From contig NZ_JAAGLV010000019.1 of NCBI RefSeq assembly GCF_010548305.1, forward strand, positions 62,001 to 126,000: a stretch of DNA of 64,000 nt, read 5' to 3'. The stretch comes from Streptomyces sp. SID13031. Its GTDB lineage: Bacteria > Actinomycetota > Actinomycetes > Propionibacteriales > Kribbellaceae. The notes under the pieces were generated by a model. It saw nothing but the letters and a program-made list of their open reading frames with translations, had not been told where the DNA came from and searched no databases. Shown piece by piece: positions 45,063-53,753 of this stretch. The translations under genes and the position numbers were made by a program. Every line of letters starts with the position of its first letter. Within the stretch, counting starts at the first letter, position 1.

Positions 45063-45121
45063 GATCTCCCTCGAGAAGCACTGCCCCGGAACGGACAGTC
45101 GAGAGCGAAGCTAGCCGCCCG

Positions 45122-45142
45122 GAACGCCGTCGAACGGCGTTC
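45122..45142. promoter_or_regulatory. 21-bp palindrome upstream of lipoprotein gene
   Basis: GAACGCCGT (45122-45130), CGA, ACGGCGTTC (45134-45142) form a perfect inverted repeat 60 bp upstream of the lipoprotein start. It could be an operator or short hairpin. Confidence 0.4.
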
Positions 45143-45277
45143 TCGCGCCAGCTGACCCGATGGGGCAGCAAGATCCTCCCGGACGGCATCGACCCCCGTG
45201 CAGAACGGGCCATCGGCAACGACTGCTCAGGTACAGGTCACCTCGGGCGTGGCGACGACAACCAGCTGTCCGAAAGC

Positions 45278-45310
45278 GGACGACCCAGGAAAGGCGCTCC
45301 TGGGTCGTCC
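45278..45310 (-). terminator. Terminator of 2-oxoacid dehydrogenase operon
   Basis: GGACGACCCAGGA (45278-45290) and TCCTGGGTCGTCC (45298-45310) are perfect 13-bp complements, 11 bp beyond the E2 stop. On the minus strand GCTTTCGG follows. Confidence 0.7.
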
Positions 45311-45321
45311 GGTCGTCCGGC

Positions 45322-46704
45322 TCAGAACATCAGCGCGCGGGCCGGATCCTCGAGGATGGCGGCGACGTCGGCGAGGAAGGTGGAGCCCTTCTCGCCGTCG
45401 ATCAGCCGGTGGTCGAAGGACAGCGCGAGCGTGGTGATCCAGCGCGGCACGATCTCGTCGTCCACCACCCACGGCTGCTTGCGGACCGCACCGAAGGCGA
45501 GGATCGCGGATTCGCCGGGATTGATGATCGGCGTACCGGCGTCGATACCGAAGACGCCGACGTTGGTGATCGTGAACGAGCCGCCGGCCTGGTCGGCCGG
45601 TTGGGTCTTGCCCTCGCGAGCCACCGCGACCAGGTTGTTCAGCGCCGCGCACAGATCGGTCAGCGGAAGCGCGCCGGCGTTCTTGATGTTCGGCACGATC
45701 AGCCCGCGCGGGGTGGCCGCGGCGATCCCGAGGTTGACCGAGCCCTTGATCACGATCTCCTGGTTGGCCTCGTCCCAGGTCGCGTTGATGATCGGCGTCC
45801 GCCGGGCGGCCAGGGTGACCGCCTTGGCGACGATCAGCAACGGCGAGACCCGTAGCTCCCGGAACGCCTTGTCCTTCTTCAGCCGCTCGACCAGCTCCAT
45901 CGTGGCGCTGACATCGACGGTGATCCACTCGGTCACATGCGGTGCGGTGAACGCACTACTCACCATCGCCTGAGCCATCACCTTCACCACACCCTTGACC
46001 GGAATCCGGGTGTCCCCCTGCACACTCACCACAGGAGCAGCAACAGCCGCTGCCGGAGCTGACGTGTGGCTCTCCACATCGCCACGAGTGATGACTCCAC
46101 CCGGCCCGGTCGCCGTCACAACAGCCAGATCAATCCCAAGATCCTTAGCCAACTTCCGCACCGGCGGCTTAGCCAGCACATGCACACTCACCCCGTTGCC
46201 TCCGGCAACCTCGGCCGGAACAGAAGGCGCAGCCGGAGCACTGACCGCAGGGATAGCCTGGGCGGCTGGTGCGGGGCTCGCCACGACAGCTGCGGCCGGG
46301 GCGCCGCCCTTGCGGGGGCGGCGTTTGGCTTCCGTTGTCTTCGGGCCGTAGCCGACCAGAACGGCGGTGCGGCCGCCGGGGGCTGCGCCGCCGATCTTGC
46401 CTGGCTCGATGGCTTCTTCGTCGGGGATCGACGGGACCAGGTCTTCCGCGCCGGTGCCCTCGTCTGCCGTCTGGACGGAGATGATCGGGGTGCCGACGTC
46501 GACCGTCTCGCCCTCGGGGACGAGGAGTTCGGTGACGACGCCCGCGAACGGAACAGGCAGCTCGACCAGCGACTTCGCGGTCTCGATCTCGACGACGGTG
46601 TCGTTCAGCTTGACCGTGTCGCCGACCTTGACCTTCCAGCTGACGATCTCGGCCTCGACCAGGCCTTCGCCCACATCAGGGAGGCGGAACTGCTGGATCC
46701 CCAT
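45322..46704 (-). CDS. bkdC: 2-oxoacid dehydrogenase E2 (dihydrolipoamide acyltransferase)
   Basis: 460 residues from ATG 46704. It has one lipoyl domain (about 1-78; ETAKS carries the lipoylated Lys), a Pro/Ala linker, a peripheral subunit-binding domain (about 165-205, LAKDLGIDLAVVTATGPGGVITRGDV) and a catalytic domain with HRLIDG near the C-terminus. It transfers acyl groups to CoA in the branched-chain or pyruvate complex. A single-lipoyl E2 next to E1alpha/E1beta genes fits the mycobacterial BkdABC arrangement. It overlaps E1beta by 1 nt (TGATG). The E3 gene is absent from the window. Confidence 0.88.
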   Translation of the reverse strand: MGIQQFRLPDVGEGLVEAEIVSWKVKVGDTVKLNDTVVEIETAKSLVELPVPFAGVVTELLVPEGETVDVGTPIISVQTADEGTGAEDLVPSIPDEEAIEPGKIGGAAPGGRTAVLVGYGPKTTEAKRRPRKGGAPAAAVVASPAPAAQAIPAVSAPAAPSVPAEVAGGNGVSVHVLAKPPVRKLAKDLGIDLAVVTATGPGGVITRGDVESHTSAPAAAVAAPVVSVQGDTRIPVKGVVKVMAQAMVSSAFTAPHVTEWITVDVSATMELVERLKKDKAFRELRVSPLLIVAKAVTLAARRTPIINATWDEANQEIVIKGSVNLGIAAATPRGLIVPNIKNAGALPLTDLCAALNNLVAVAREGKTQPADQAGGSFTITNVGVFGIDAGTPIINPGESAILAFGAVRKQPWVVDDEIVPRWITTLALSFDHRLIDGEKGSTFLADVAAILEDPARALMF

Positions 46705-47681
46705 CAGTACCCCATCACCCGGTCGACACCCTCGAGCACCCGGTCCAGGTCGGGCAGGTACTCCTCCTCCATCCGCGACGGCGGGTAGGGGGTGTCGTAT
46801 CCGGCGACGCGCAGTACGGGCGCCTCCAGGTGGTAGAAGCACTCCTCGCTCACCCGGGCCGCCAGCTCAGAACCGGTACCGAGCGACAGCGGAGCTTCAT
46901 GCACGACGACCGCGCGCCGGGTCTTCTTGACCGAGGCGAAGATCGTCGCCAGGTCCAGCGGCGCGATCGAGCGCAGGTCGACGACCTCCAGGTTGCGGCC
47001 GTCCTCGACCGCGGCCTCGGCCGCCTGCAGGCAGGTCTTCACCATCGGGCCGTAACAGAACAGCGTTGCGTCGGTGCCCTCACGGACCACCTTCGCCTTG
47101 TACAGCGGGTGCTGCGGGCCGGTGCTCTCGTCGAGCTCGGCCTTCTCGTGGTACCGCCGCTTCGGCTCGAAGAAGACGATCGGATCGTCCGACTTGATCG
47201 CCTGCTGGATCATCCAGTACGCGTCGACCGGATCGCCGCAGGAGATCACCTTGAGCCCGGCGACGTGCGCGAACAGCGTCTCCGGCGACTCCGAGTGGTG
47301 CTCGACCGCGCCGATGCCGCCGCCGAACGGGATCCGGATCACGATCGGCATCTTCAGCTTGCCCATCGACCGGTAGTGCATCTTGGCGACCTGGTTGATG
47401 ATCTGGTCGTACGCCGGGAAGACGAACCCGTCGAACTGGATCTCGCAGACCGGCCGGTAGCCGCGCAGCGCCAGGCCGACCGCGGTCCCGATGATGCCGG
47501 ACTCGGCCAGCGGGGTGTCGATCACCCGGTCCTCGCCGAAGTCCTTCTGCAGACCTTCGGTGACCCGGAAAACCCCGCCGAGCTTACCGATGTCCTCGCC
47601 CATGATGATGACCTTGGGGTCGTCCTCCATGGCCGCCCGCAGGCCCATGTTGATGCCCTTGCCGAGGCTGATCTTCGTCAT
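46704..47681 (-). CDS. bkdB: 2-oxoacid dehydrogenase E1 beta subunit
   Basis: 325 residues. KISLGKGINMGLRAAMEDDPKVIIMGEDIG is the N-terminal transketolase-like signature, and FVFPAYDQIINQVAKMHYRS plus GGGIGAVEHHSESPET are E1beta hallmarks. It pairs with E1alpha to decarboxylate branched-chain 2-oxoacids via thiamine diphosphate. It is coupled by 1-nt overlaps to both E1alpha and E2. Whether the substrate is branched-chain oxoacids or pyruvate is not decided by sequence alone. Confidence 0.88.
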   Translation of the reverse strand: MTKISLGKGINMGLRAAMEDDPKVIIMGEDIGKLGGVFRVTEGLQKDFGEDRVIDTPLAESGIIGTAVGLALRGYRPVCEIQFDGFVFPAYDQIINQVAKMHYRSMGKLKMPIVIRIPFGGGIGAVEHHSESPETLFAHVAGLKVISCGDPVDAYWMIQQAIKSDDPIVFFEPKRRYHEKAELDESTGPQHPLYKAKVVREGTDATLFCYGPMVKTCLQAAEAAVEDGRNLEVVDLRSIAPLDLATIFASVKKTRRAVVVHEAPLSLGTGSELAARVSEECFYHLEAPVLRVAGYDTPYPPSRMEEEYLPDLDRVLEGVDRVMGY

Positions 47682-48841
47682 CACTGCTCCCCTTCGAAAG
47701 AGGCGGCATAGGCCGAGTACTGCGCCTGCTGCTCGACCAGCTGCGGCGTCTGCTCGACGTACGCGTGCTGGAAGAAGTCCGTCATCTTCGGGTCGGGCAT
47801 CGCCAGGCAGCCCGCGCGCAGGGTGGCGGCGACCTGGTCGGCCTCGGCCTCGATCTCGTCGAAGAACTCGTGCTCGACGCCGATAGAGCGAGCCAGGTAG
47901 GCCTTCACGCGCTCGATCGGGTCCTTGAGCTTCCAGTACTCCAGGTCCTCGGACAGCCGGTACTTCGTCGGGTCGTCCGACGTCGTGTGGGCGCCCATCC
48001 GGTAGGTGTAGGCCTCGACGAAGGTCGGGCCGCTGCCCTCGCGAGCGCGCTTCAGCGCCTGCTGGGTGACGGCGTACGTCGCCAGTACGTCGTTGCCGTC
48101 GACGCGGACGCCGGGGAAACCGAAGCCGGCCGCGCGCTGGTACAGCGGGATCCGGGTCTGCCGGTCGATCGGCTCCGAGATGGCCCACTGGTTGTTCTGG
48201 CAGAAGAAGACGACCGGCGCGTTGAAGACCGACGCGTAGATGAAGGCCTCGTTGACGTCGCCCTGGCTGCTGGCGCCGTCGCCGAAGTACGCGATCGTCG
48301 CCTCGCCGTTCTCGTCACCGACTGCGTGGTCGCGCTGCTGACCCATCGCATACCCGGTCGCGTGCAGCGTCTGGGCGCCGATCACGATCGTGTAGAGGTG
48401 GAAGTTGTTGTCGCGCGGGTCCCAGGCGCCCTGGTCGACGCCGCGGAACAGGCCGAGCAGGTTCAGCGGGTTGACGCCCTTGCACCAGGCCACGCCGTGC
48501 TCGCGGTAGGTCGGGAAGACCATGTCATTGGTGTTCAGCGCGCGGCCGGAGCCGATCTGGGCGGCTTCCTGGCCGAGCAGCGAGGCCCACAGGCCCAGCT
48601 CGCCCTGACGTTGTAGCGCGGTCGCCTCGGTATCGATCCGGCGGACCATGACCATGTCCCGGTAGAAGCCCTTGATCGCCTCGTAGTCGAGGTCGAACGA
48701 GTAGTCCGGGTGCTCGACGCGCTCACCTTCAGGCGTCAGCAACTGGACGAACTCGACCTCCTCGGAGGCCTGGGAGGGACTGACCGGCGCCTCGACGGGC
48801 GCGAACACTTCCGGGGCAAGGCCCGGCACCGACTCACTCAC
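47681..48841 (-). CDS. bkdA: 2-oxoacid dehydrogenase E1 alpha subunit
   Basis: 386 residues from GTG 48841 (GAGGAG upstream). TPP-binding motif GDGASSQGDVNEAFIYASVFNAPVVFFCQNNQWAIS (GDG...NN) is at about 200-235. RIPLYQRAAGFGFPGVRVDGNDV and TYRMGAHTTSDDPTKYR are typical of branched-chain E1alpha. It is first in a three-gene operon with 1-nt overlaps and a 366-bp upstream gap. This pathway supplies branched-chain acyl-CoA primers for fatty acids in actinobacteria (family knowledge). Confidence 0.9.
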   Translation of the reverse strand: MSESVPGLAPEVFAPVEAPVSPSQASEEVEFVQLLTPEGERVEHPDYSFDLDYEAIKGFYRDMVMVRRIDTEATALQRQGELGLWASLLGQEAAQIGSGRALNTNDMVFPTYREHGVAWCKGVNPLNLLGLFRGVDQGAWDPRDNNFHLYTIVIGAQTLHATGYAMGQQRDHAVGDENGEATIAYFGDGASSQGDVNEAFIYASVFNAPVVFFCQNNQWAISEPIDRQTRIPLYQRAAGFGFPGVRVDGNDVLATYAVTQQALKRAREGSGPTFVEAYTYRMGAHTTSDDPTKYRLSEDLEYWKLKDPIERVKAYLARSIGVEHEFFDEIEAEADQVAATLRAGCLAMPDPKMTDFFQHAYVEQTPQLVEQQAQYSAYAASFEGEQ

Positions 48842-49207
48842 ATGCACTCCTCGGGTTCGAGCGCGGGATCGCCGCGACCGCAACGTTGCACGGGCCCCGG
48901 CCCAGCCAGCCGGGTGAGGCTTCGCAGGCGGGACCGCGTGGATCCAGGTTGATGCAGGGTGGTACTCACCGCTCGGCAGTGAACCTCCTCACTGGTATCA
49001 CTGCCCATCTTGCCGGACACCGTACCCAGCAGGTTGCTGTTGCGCTAACTGTCTGGACGCCGACTTGTACGGCGGTACCGAAAGGCGTCTCGCGCTGAGA
49101 CACCAGTCCAGCCACTGGTCATATCTCTGACCGTTGTCAGGCTTAAATCCCGCCACTGTCACCGTACCGAGAGGTTTCGTGCGATCTACGTCACAAAGCG
49201 ACGTCGA
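48842..49207. other. Non-coding gap, likely E1alpha promoter region
   Basis: No convincing gene. It should hold the promoter of the E1alpha operon and the end of the phytase-like gene. GGTCATATCTCTGACC at 49117-49132 is an inverted repeat (5-bp arms, 6-nt spacer) with TGACA-like elements on the minus strand. No RNA gene or mobile element seen. Confidence 0.4.
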
Positions 49208-50512
49208 TCAGGGCAACTGCTCCAGGCGTACCAGTTTGAAGTTGGTCCCCTCGCGGTCGCCGTCACCGGGGGTGTTCTCGCCGTCATGGACAGCGAGCAG
49301 GCCGTGCGGGAAGAGCGGCCCGAGCGGCTTGGTCGTGACCGCGGCGCCGTCACTGTGCTGTACGCCGTCCGCCGCGCGACCGTCGACGATCTTGAACCCA
49401 TTGCGGTAGTCGAGGCCCTTCGCGGTGATCCGGTAGCCGGCGAAGGTGGAGTCGCCCTGGCTCGACGCGTAGAGGGTCTTGGCGGTACCGCGGTAGGCGA
49501 TCGTCAGGCCCTCGGCGTCGGCGCTGAGGTGCTTGCCGCCATCCGGTGAGACGGGGCCGGTCGGCGCGCACTCCTCGGTCTCTTCGTCGTACGCCCCGGG
49601 CTGGCCGAATTCGCGCGTCTTCTCCAGCAGCGCCGGCTTGCCGACCAGCGGACTGCGGCCATTTAGCGGGATGGTCCAAACGCCGATGTCCTCCTGCGCG
49701 GCGTACAGGGTGCCCGTCGTCTGGTCGAAGACCATGCCCTCGACCTGCGGGCGGTCGCCCGGGTCCTCACAGGGTGACCAGGTCGATCCGTTCGACAACC
49801 GGAAGGTTGAGGGCAGGTCGAGCTGCTTCACAGCCTGGTAGCCGATCTTGCCCGCGCGGTCGGCGACCAGGCGGAACAGCCCGATCCGGGTCTCGCTGCG
49901 ACGACTGACGGCGACGAACGCCTGACCGCCGAGGTTGAGCGCGGCGACGCCGTACGCCGTGCGCTGCTCCTGGACCTCCGTGGAGTTCTTGCTGAAGACG
50001 AGAGGAGCGGTGGGGCTGGTGACGTCGGTGAGCACCTTGTTCTTGGCGTCGGCGCCACGCTGGTCGACGGAGTACACCCGGAGCTTGTCCAGCCCACGGT
50101 CGGTGACGACGGCCAGATCCTGCCGCTTTCCACCGACCAGGACACCAGTAACAAGGTCAACGTTGTTGAACCGGCCGGCCTCGTCCCCCGGAGCCGGCGC
50201 CGGCGGAGTCGCGATCCGCTGCAGCTCCCGACCGGTCAGGTCGAAAACAGTCAGCCCGCCGTTTTTCAGCGTCCCAAGCACAACGCTCTTCCCCGGTCGC
50301 GCCGAGTTGACCCAGATCGCCGGGTCGTCGGCGTTCGCGTCCCCACCGGCCTCGTCATCCCAGTTGGCCGCCGTCTCGGCCACCGCCCGCACCCCCACTA
50401 CCTCTTCTTTCGCCTGCACCCCCACTAACTCTTCTTTCAGTGCCGATGCCGGAGGCGAGGCGAGGGCTGTTACTGCTGTGGCCGCCAGAAGAACGGCGAG
50501 TGGGATGCGCAT
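49208..50512 (-). CDS. Secreted phytase-like beta-propeller protein
   Basis: 434 residues from ATG 50512; the frame extends upstream to 50629 without signal features. A signal peptide (about 1-24) precedes a propeller fold. ETAANWDDEAGGDANADDPAIWVNSARPGKSVVLGTLKNGGLTVFDLTG matches the N-terminal blade of Ca-dependent 3-phytases (beta-propeller phytases), and CAPTG...HLSADAEGLTIAYRG and HSDGAAV resemble later blades. It would release phosphate from phytate outside the cell. Specific Ca and substrate residues were not verified. No Pho-box-like element was recognised. Confidence 0.78.
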   Translation of the reverse strand: MRIPLAVLLAATAVTALASPPASALKEELVGVQAKEEVVGVRAVAETAANWDDEAGGDANADDPAIWVNSARPGKSVVLGTLKNGGLTVFDLTGRELQRIATPPAPAPGDEAGRFNNVDLVTGVLVGGKRQDLAVVTDRGLDKLRVYSVDQRGADAKNKVLTDVTSPTAPLVFSKNSTEVQEQRTAYGVAALNLGGQAFVAVSRRSETRIGLFRLVADRAGKIGYQAVKQLDLPSTFRLSNGSTWSPCEDPGDRPQVEGMVFDQTTGTLYAAQEDIGVWTIPLNGRSPLVGKPALLEKTREFGQPGAYDEETEECAPTGPVSPDGGKHLSADAEGLTIAYRGTAKTLYASSQGDSTFAGYRITAKGLDYRNGFKIVDGRAADGVQHSDGAAVTTKPLGPLFPHGLLAVHDGENTPGDGDREGTNFKLVRLEQLP

Positions 50513-50644
50513 GCGGTCAGGCTCACCGGCCCGGGTGTCCAGTGGCCGACCACCAGGTGAAGAGTCTCTTGTGGCCCGCACCCGGGCGCGACTAGTGTCA
50601 GGATCGTTCTTGCATTTGACCCATGACATCGGAGGAAAATCGCG

Positions 50645-51589
50645 ATGACCATCGCACCGGCGCCCGCAGTACCGCCTGAGGCCACCCTCAAGCCGGCGTC
50701 CGGGGCGATGATCTGGTCGGCCCTCGCGGTGGTCTACGTCGTCTGGGGCTCGACCTACCTCGCCATCCGGATCGTCGTCGACGCCGACATCCCGCCGATG
50801 CTCGGGATGGCCTCCCGCTTCCTGGTCGCGGCCGTCCTGCTGGCCGCGTTCCTCGCGCTCAAGTCGGGCACCGGCCGCCTCCGGGTCACCGGCCGCGAAC
50901 TGCTCGGCGCCGGCGTCGTCGGGCTACTACTGCTTGCCTTGGGCAATGGTGCTGTCGCGGTCGCGGAGAAGACAGTGCCGTCCGGGCTGAGCTCACTCCT
51001 GGTCGCCGCAGTACCGCTGTGGCTGATGCTGCTCCGCGTCGGCAGCGGCGAGCGGCCGCGCCCGCTGACCTGGCTCGGCGTCCTGATCGGCTTCACCGGC
51101 GCGGCCCTGCTCGCACTATCCGGCGGCGACACGAGCGCGAAACCGATCTCGGTCGCGATCCTCGTCGGCGGCACGATCTGCTGGGCGATCGGCTCCCGCT
51201 TCTCGCCACGACTCGGGCTGCCCAAGGACCCACTGGTGGCGACTCTGTACGAGATGCTGGTCGGTGGTAGCGCGATGGTGCTGATCGGCGTACTGAGCGG
51301 TGAGCCCGGCCGTCTGCACCTCGGCGCGATCGAGCCGAAGGGCTGGATCGCCCTCGCCTACCTCGTCGTCTTCGGCTCGCTGCTCGCGTACACGGCCTAC
51401 TCCTACTTACTGGCGAACGCACCGATCTCGCTGATCGGCACCTATGCCTACGTGAACCCGGTGGTCGCGGTCCTGCTCGGCTGGCTGGTCCTGAGCGAGC
51501 GCATCACCGCCAAGATCCTGATCGGCGGCGCGGTCGTCGTCGTGGGCGTCGCCCTGGTCGTCAGCGCCGAGCGCCGCCGGACCGTCTAG
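50645..51589 (+). CDS. EamA-family (DMT) transporter
   Basis: 314 residues with ten predicted TM helices in two EamA repeats (VVYVVWGSTYLAIRI at the start of repeat 1; GSLLAYTAYSYLLANAPISLIGTYAYVNPVVAVLLGW in repeat 2). Such proteins export amino acids, amines or other metabolites. ATG 50645 has GGAGG upstream. It is monocistronic and divergent from the phytase-like gene by 132 bp. A 10-bp hairpin follows its stop. Substrate unknown. Confidence 0.85.
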   Translation: MTIAPAPAVPPEATLKPASGAMIWSALAVVYVVWGSTYLAIRIVVDADIPPMLGMASRFLVAAVLLAAFLALKSGTGRLRVTGRELLGAGVVGLLLLALGNGAVAVAEKTVPSGLSSLLVAAVPLWLMLLRVGSGERPRPLTWLGVLIGFTGAALLALSGGDTSAKPISVAILVGGTICWAIGSRFSPRLGLPKDPLVATLYEMLVGGSAMVLIGVLSGEPGRLHLGAIEPKGWIALAYLVVFGSLLAYTAYSYLLANAPISLIGTYAYVNPVVAVLLGWLVLSERITAKILIGGAVVVVGVALVVSAERRRTV

Positions 51590-51621
51590 CCCGCCAGAAC
51601 GCCGGGCCCCTGGAAAGGGAA

Positions 51622-51652
51622 AGACCCGGGCTCCCATGGGGTGCCCGGGTCT
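51622..51652 (+). terminator. Terminator after EamA gene
   Basis: AGACCCGGGC (51622-51631) and GCCCGGGTCT (51643-51652) are perfect 10-bp complements with an 11-nt loop, 32 bp past the stop. Confidence 0.65.
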
Positions 51653-52111
51653 CCCACCGCTGCCGATGCGCGCGGCAGCGGGTCCGTGTTGCCAGGCCGG
51701 CGCCATGCCCCGAAAAAACACGGCGCGAAACTCCGGCAATGGTGCGTGACAATCCGTCGTGTCATGGTAATGCCATTTCGCCGGCCACCGAGCCCGCCGA
51801 AAATACCCCATGAAACGCGAGCAATCGTTCGCCCGCGATCAGACAACGACGAAACCGCCGATCGGTTACGGCACTGGCCGAAACGAATTGTTCTCACCTC
51901 CGGCTCCCCTGAGCGCGAGCCGCCTGGGTGACAAGTTGCCTGGTCAGAGACAGATTCCTGCTGCGGCAACCAACCCATCATTCGCCTGGTATGGGTTACC
52001 CACGGATTCCCGCCTGAACCAAAAAACCGCCGACGAATTCTGTAACCCACCCCATCACTCGTCGTTACCCACTAAGACGAATCCGTCATACCCGAAAGGA
52101 AACCTCGCATA
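51653..52111. other. Long leader region, lower GC, upstream of two-module secreted protein
   Basis: About 460 bp without a convincing gene and visibly richer in A/T than the flanks (for example AAAAAACCGCCGACGAATTC). It should carry the promoter and leader of the gene at 52112, with AAAGGA before its ATG. GTTACCCAC-type repeats lie within it. Confidence 0.45.
51995..52072 (+). promoter_or_regulatory. Three GTTACCCAC-type repeats
   Basis: GTTACCCAC (51995-52003), GTAACCCAC (52042-52050) and GTTACCCAC (52064-52072); the last two are 22 bp apart (two helical turns). GTTAC direct repeats are reminiscent of MtrA response-regulator sites reported upstream of Streptomyces surface-protein genes. The link is inference. 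Confidence 0.4.
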
Positions 52112-52702
52112 ATGCAGGTAACACGCAAGATCGCCGCTGCAGCGGCAGTGGCGACCGTTGCCACGCTGGGCCTGGCCACCGTCGTCAGCGCGAACATGAT
52201 CGACGACAACACCAAGGCCACCGGCGGTGTCACCGACGCCTCGGCGCTCAAGGGCTACTCCAAGGGCGGCAAGGTCTGGTACTTCGTCCGCGACAACGGC
52301 AGCCTGGTGAACGTCGACGACAACAACGTCGGCCCGTTCCAGGCCTGCCACAACGTCGCCGCGGTCAACGGCATCGGCGGCGCCGTGCCGGTCAGTGACG
52401 TCGTCGCCATCGTTGGTCTGTTCAACGACGGCAACCAGGCCACTGTCGTCAAGACCTGCGAGCAGGGCTCGAAGCAGAACAACCACGGTGGCAAGTGGTA
52501 CCGCGTGGGCGACGACGGCCTCGTGTCGGTCTCCCGCAACAACGTCGGCCCGTTCCAGGCCTGCCACAACGACGTTGCTGCCAACGTCATCGGCGGCGCC
52601 GTGCCGGTCAACTCGATCGCCGGTGTCCTGGGCCTGGACAACGACGACAACACCACGGACATCCTGAAGACCTGCGAGCAGGACTCCGAGCAGGACAACT
52701 GA
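52112..52702 (+). CDS. Small secreted protein with two tandem Cys-Cys modules
   Basis: 196 residues; not assigned to a named family. The signal peptide is about 1-27 (ending VSA). Two modules (about 69-118 and 141-190) share NNVGPFQACHN, then GGAVPV, a hydrophobic IxGVLGL-type stretch and KTCEQ. The two Cys in each module are 37 residues apart. The disulfide-bounded hydrophobic modules recall chaplin/rodlin surface proteins of Streptomyces in general style but not in exact motif. A role as a surface amyloid or envelope protein is only inferred. It is followed by a 16-bp perfect terminator hairpin. Confidence 0.7.
   Translation: MQVTRKIAAAAAVATVATLGLATVVSANMIDDNTKATGGVTDASALKGYSKGGKVWYFVRDNGSLVNVDDNNVGPFQACHNVAAVNGIGGAVPVSDVVAIVGLFNDGNQATVVKTCEQGSKQNNHGGKWYRVGDDGLVSVSRNNVGPFQACHNDVAANVIGGAVPVNSIAGVLGLDNDDNTTDILKTCEQDSEQDN
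52322..52570 (+). repeat. Internal 33-bp direct repeat in two-module gene
   Basis: Bases 52322-52354 and 52538-52570 are identical (starting AACAACGTCGGCC, ending GCCTGCCACAAC), 216 bp (72 codons) apart. They encode the conserved NNVGPFQACHN of each module and indicate recent duplication or strong constraint. Confidence 0.75.
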
Positions 52703-52775
52703 CCTCTCCCTGGTCAGCGATGATGGACACCGGACCGGTCGCCTCGGTGGGGTGATCACCCGGTAGTAACACCTC

Positions 52776-52821
52776 GAAGCGGCATCGGGAACTAAGCCTC
52801 ACTACTTCCCGATGCCGCTTC
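52776..52821 (+). terminator. Terminator after two-module secreted protein gene
   Basis: GAAGCGGCATCGGGAA (52776-52791) and TTCCCGATGCCGCTTC (52806-52821) are perfect 16-bp complements with a 14-nt loop, 74 bp past the stop. Downstream, TTCGTGAGT appears twice (about 52822 and 52844). Confidence 0.7.
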
Positions 52822-52935
52822 TTCGTGAGTGAGCACAAATGTTCGTGAGTAACACCGTCTCGAGAGCCACCGGCTCCCGGGGGCTGCGGATGGCTCCAGC
52901 GGCCCGCGGCGCCAGGTCTTTCGTACGACGCCGGT

Positions 52936-52967
52936 CGCCCGGCCCCCGTCCCAGCGGGGGCCGGGCG
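52936..52967 (-). terminator. Terminator after minus-strand SDR gene
   Basis: CGCCCGGCCCCCG (52936-52948) and CGGGGGCCGGGCG (52955-52967) are perfect 13-bp complements with a 6-nt loop, 7 bp beyond the SDR stop at 52974. Confidence 0.65.
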
Positions 52968-52973
52968 ATTGTG

Positions 52974-53753
52974 TCAGCTGGGGAGATCGCGCAGGTCGAG
53001 GATGCTGCCGGTCGGGTACTTCGCCTCGATGACGGCCCACAAACCGGCCGCTGCCTGCTCCGGTGTGATCAGTCCGCCGGAGCGCTTGAGCTCCCGGAAC
53101 CTCTCGACCGCGGGAAAGTCCTGCTCGTCCACCGCCCGGATCTCCGCCTGCATCGCCGTGTCCACCACCCCCGGCGCCACCGCGATCACCCGGCAGCCCC
53201 GCACGCCACCGGCCGCCACACCCGGCGCCGCACCGGTCACCGCGTCGGCGCTCTCCTGGTCCAGCGCGGCTTCCTCGAGCCCGACCGACCGCACCCAGTG
53301 CTCGACAGCCGCCTTGCCCGCGTTGTACGCCGACCAGCCCGGATAGGCCTTGGTCGCGGCACCCGACGACAGCAGCACCAACTGCCGCTCACACTCGAGC
53401 CCGGCAGTCGCCCGCAGGAACGCACGGCCAAGCACCTGCGGCGCCGCCGAGTTCAGCAGCACCGCCTTCGCATAAGCCTCGGCATCAACCTTCGCGGCCG
53501 GCCCGATCGGTACGACCGTGCCGGCGTTGTGCACGAAGATCACCCGCTCACCGTCGAACCCGGCCAGCTCCGCGGCGAAATGCTCCTCGACCCGCACCCA
53601 GTCCGCCGGGTCGGCGAGATCGGCCGCGAAGTGCTCGACCACTCCACCCCTCCGGGACAGGTCGATCACCCGCGCATCCGCGTACGGCGTACTGACTGCC
53701 AGCGCAGCCCCGATCCCGGAAGATGCGCCTGAGATCCAGATCAGGTTCCTCAC
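52974..53753 (-). CDS. Short-chain dehydrogenase/reductase
   Basis: 259 residues from GTG 53753, coupled to hisC by a 4-bp overlap (the frame extends to 53768). [14 protein letters not shown] is the cofactor motif, [12 protein letters not shown] the NAG motif, and [27 protein letters not shown] gives catalytic Ser and YxxxK. The nucleotide-binding start is shorter than in classical SDRs. The substrate is unknown; pairing with an aminotransferase suggests an amino-acid-derived compound. Confidence 0.85.
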   Translation of the reverse strand: MRNLIWISGASSGIGAALAVSTPYADARVIDLSRRGGVVEHFAADLADPADWVRVEEHFAAELAGFDGERVIFVHNAGTVVPIGPAAKVDAEAYAKAVLLNSAAPQVLGRAFLRATAGLECERQLVLLSSGAATKAYPGWSAYNAGKAAVEHWVRSVGLEEAALDQESADAVTGAAPGVAAGGVRGCRVIAVAPGVVDTAMQAEIRAVDEQDFPAVERFRELKRSGGLITPEQAAAGLWAVIEAKYPTGSILDLRDLPS

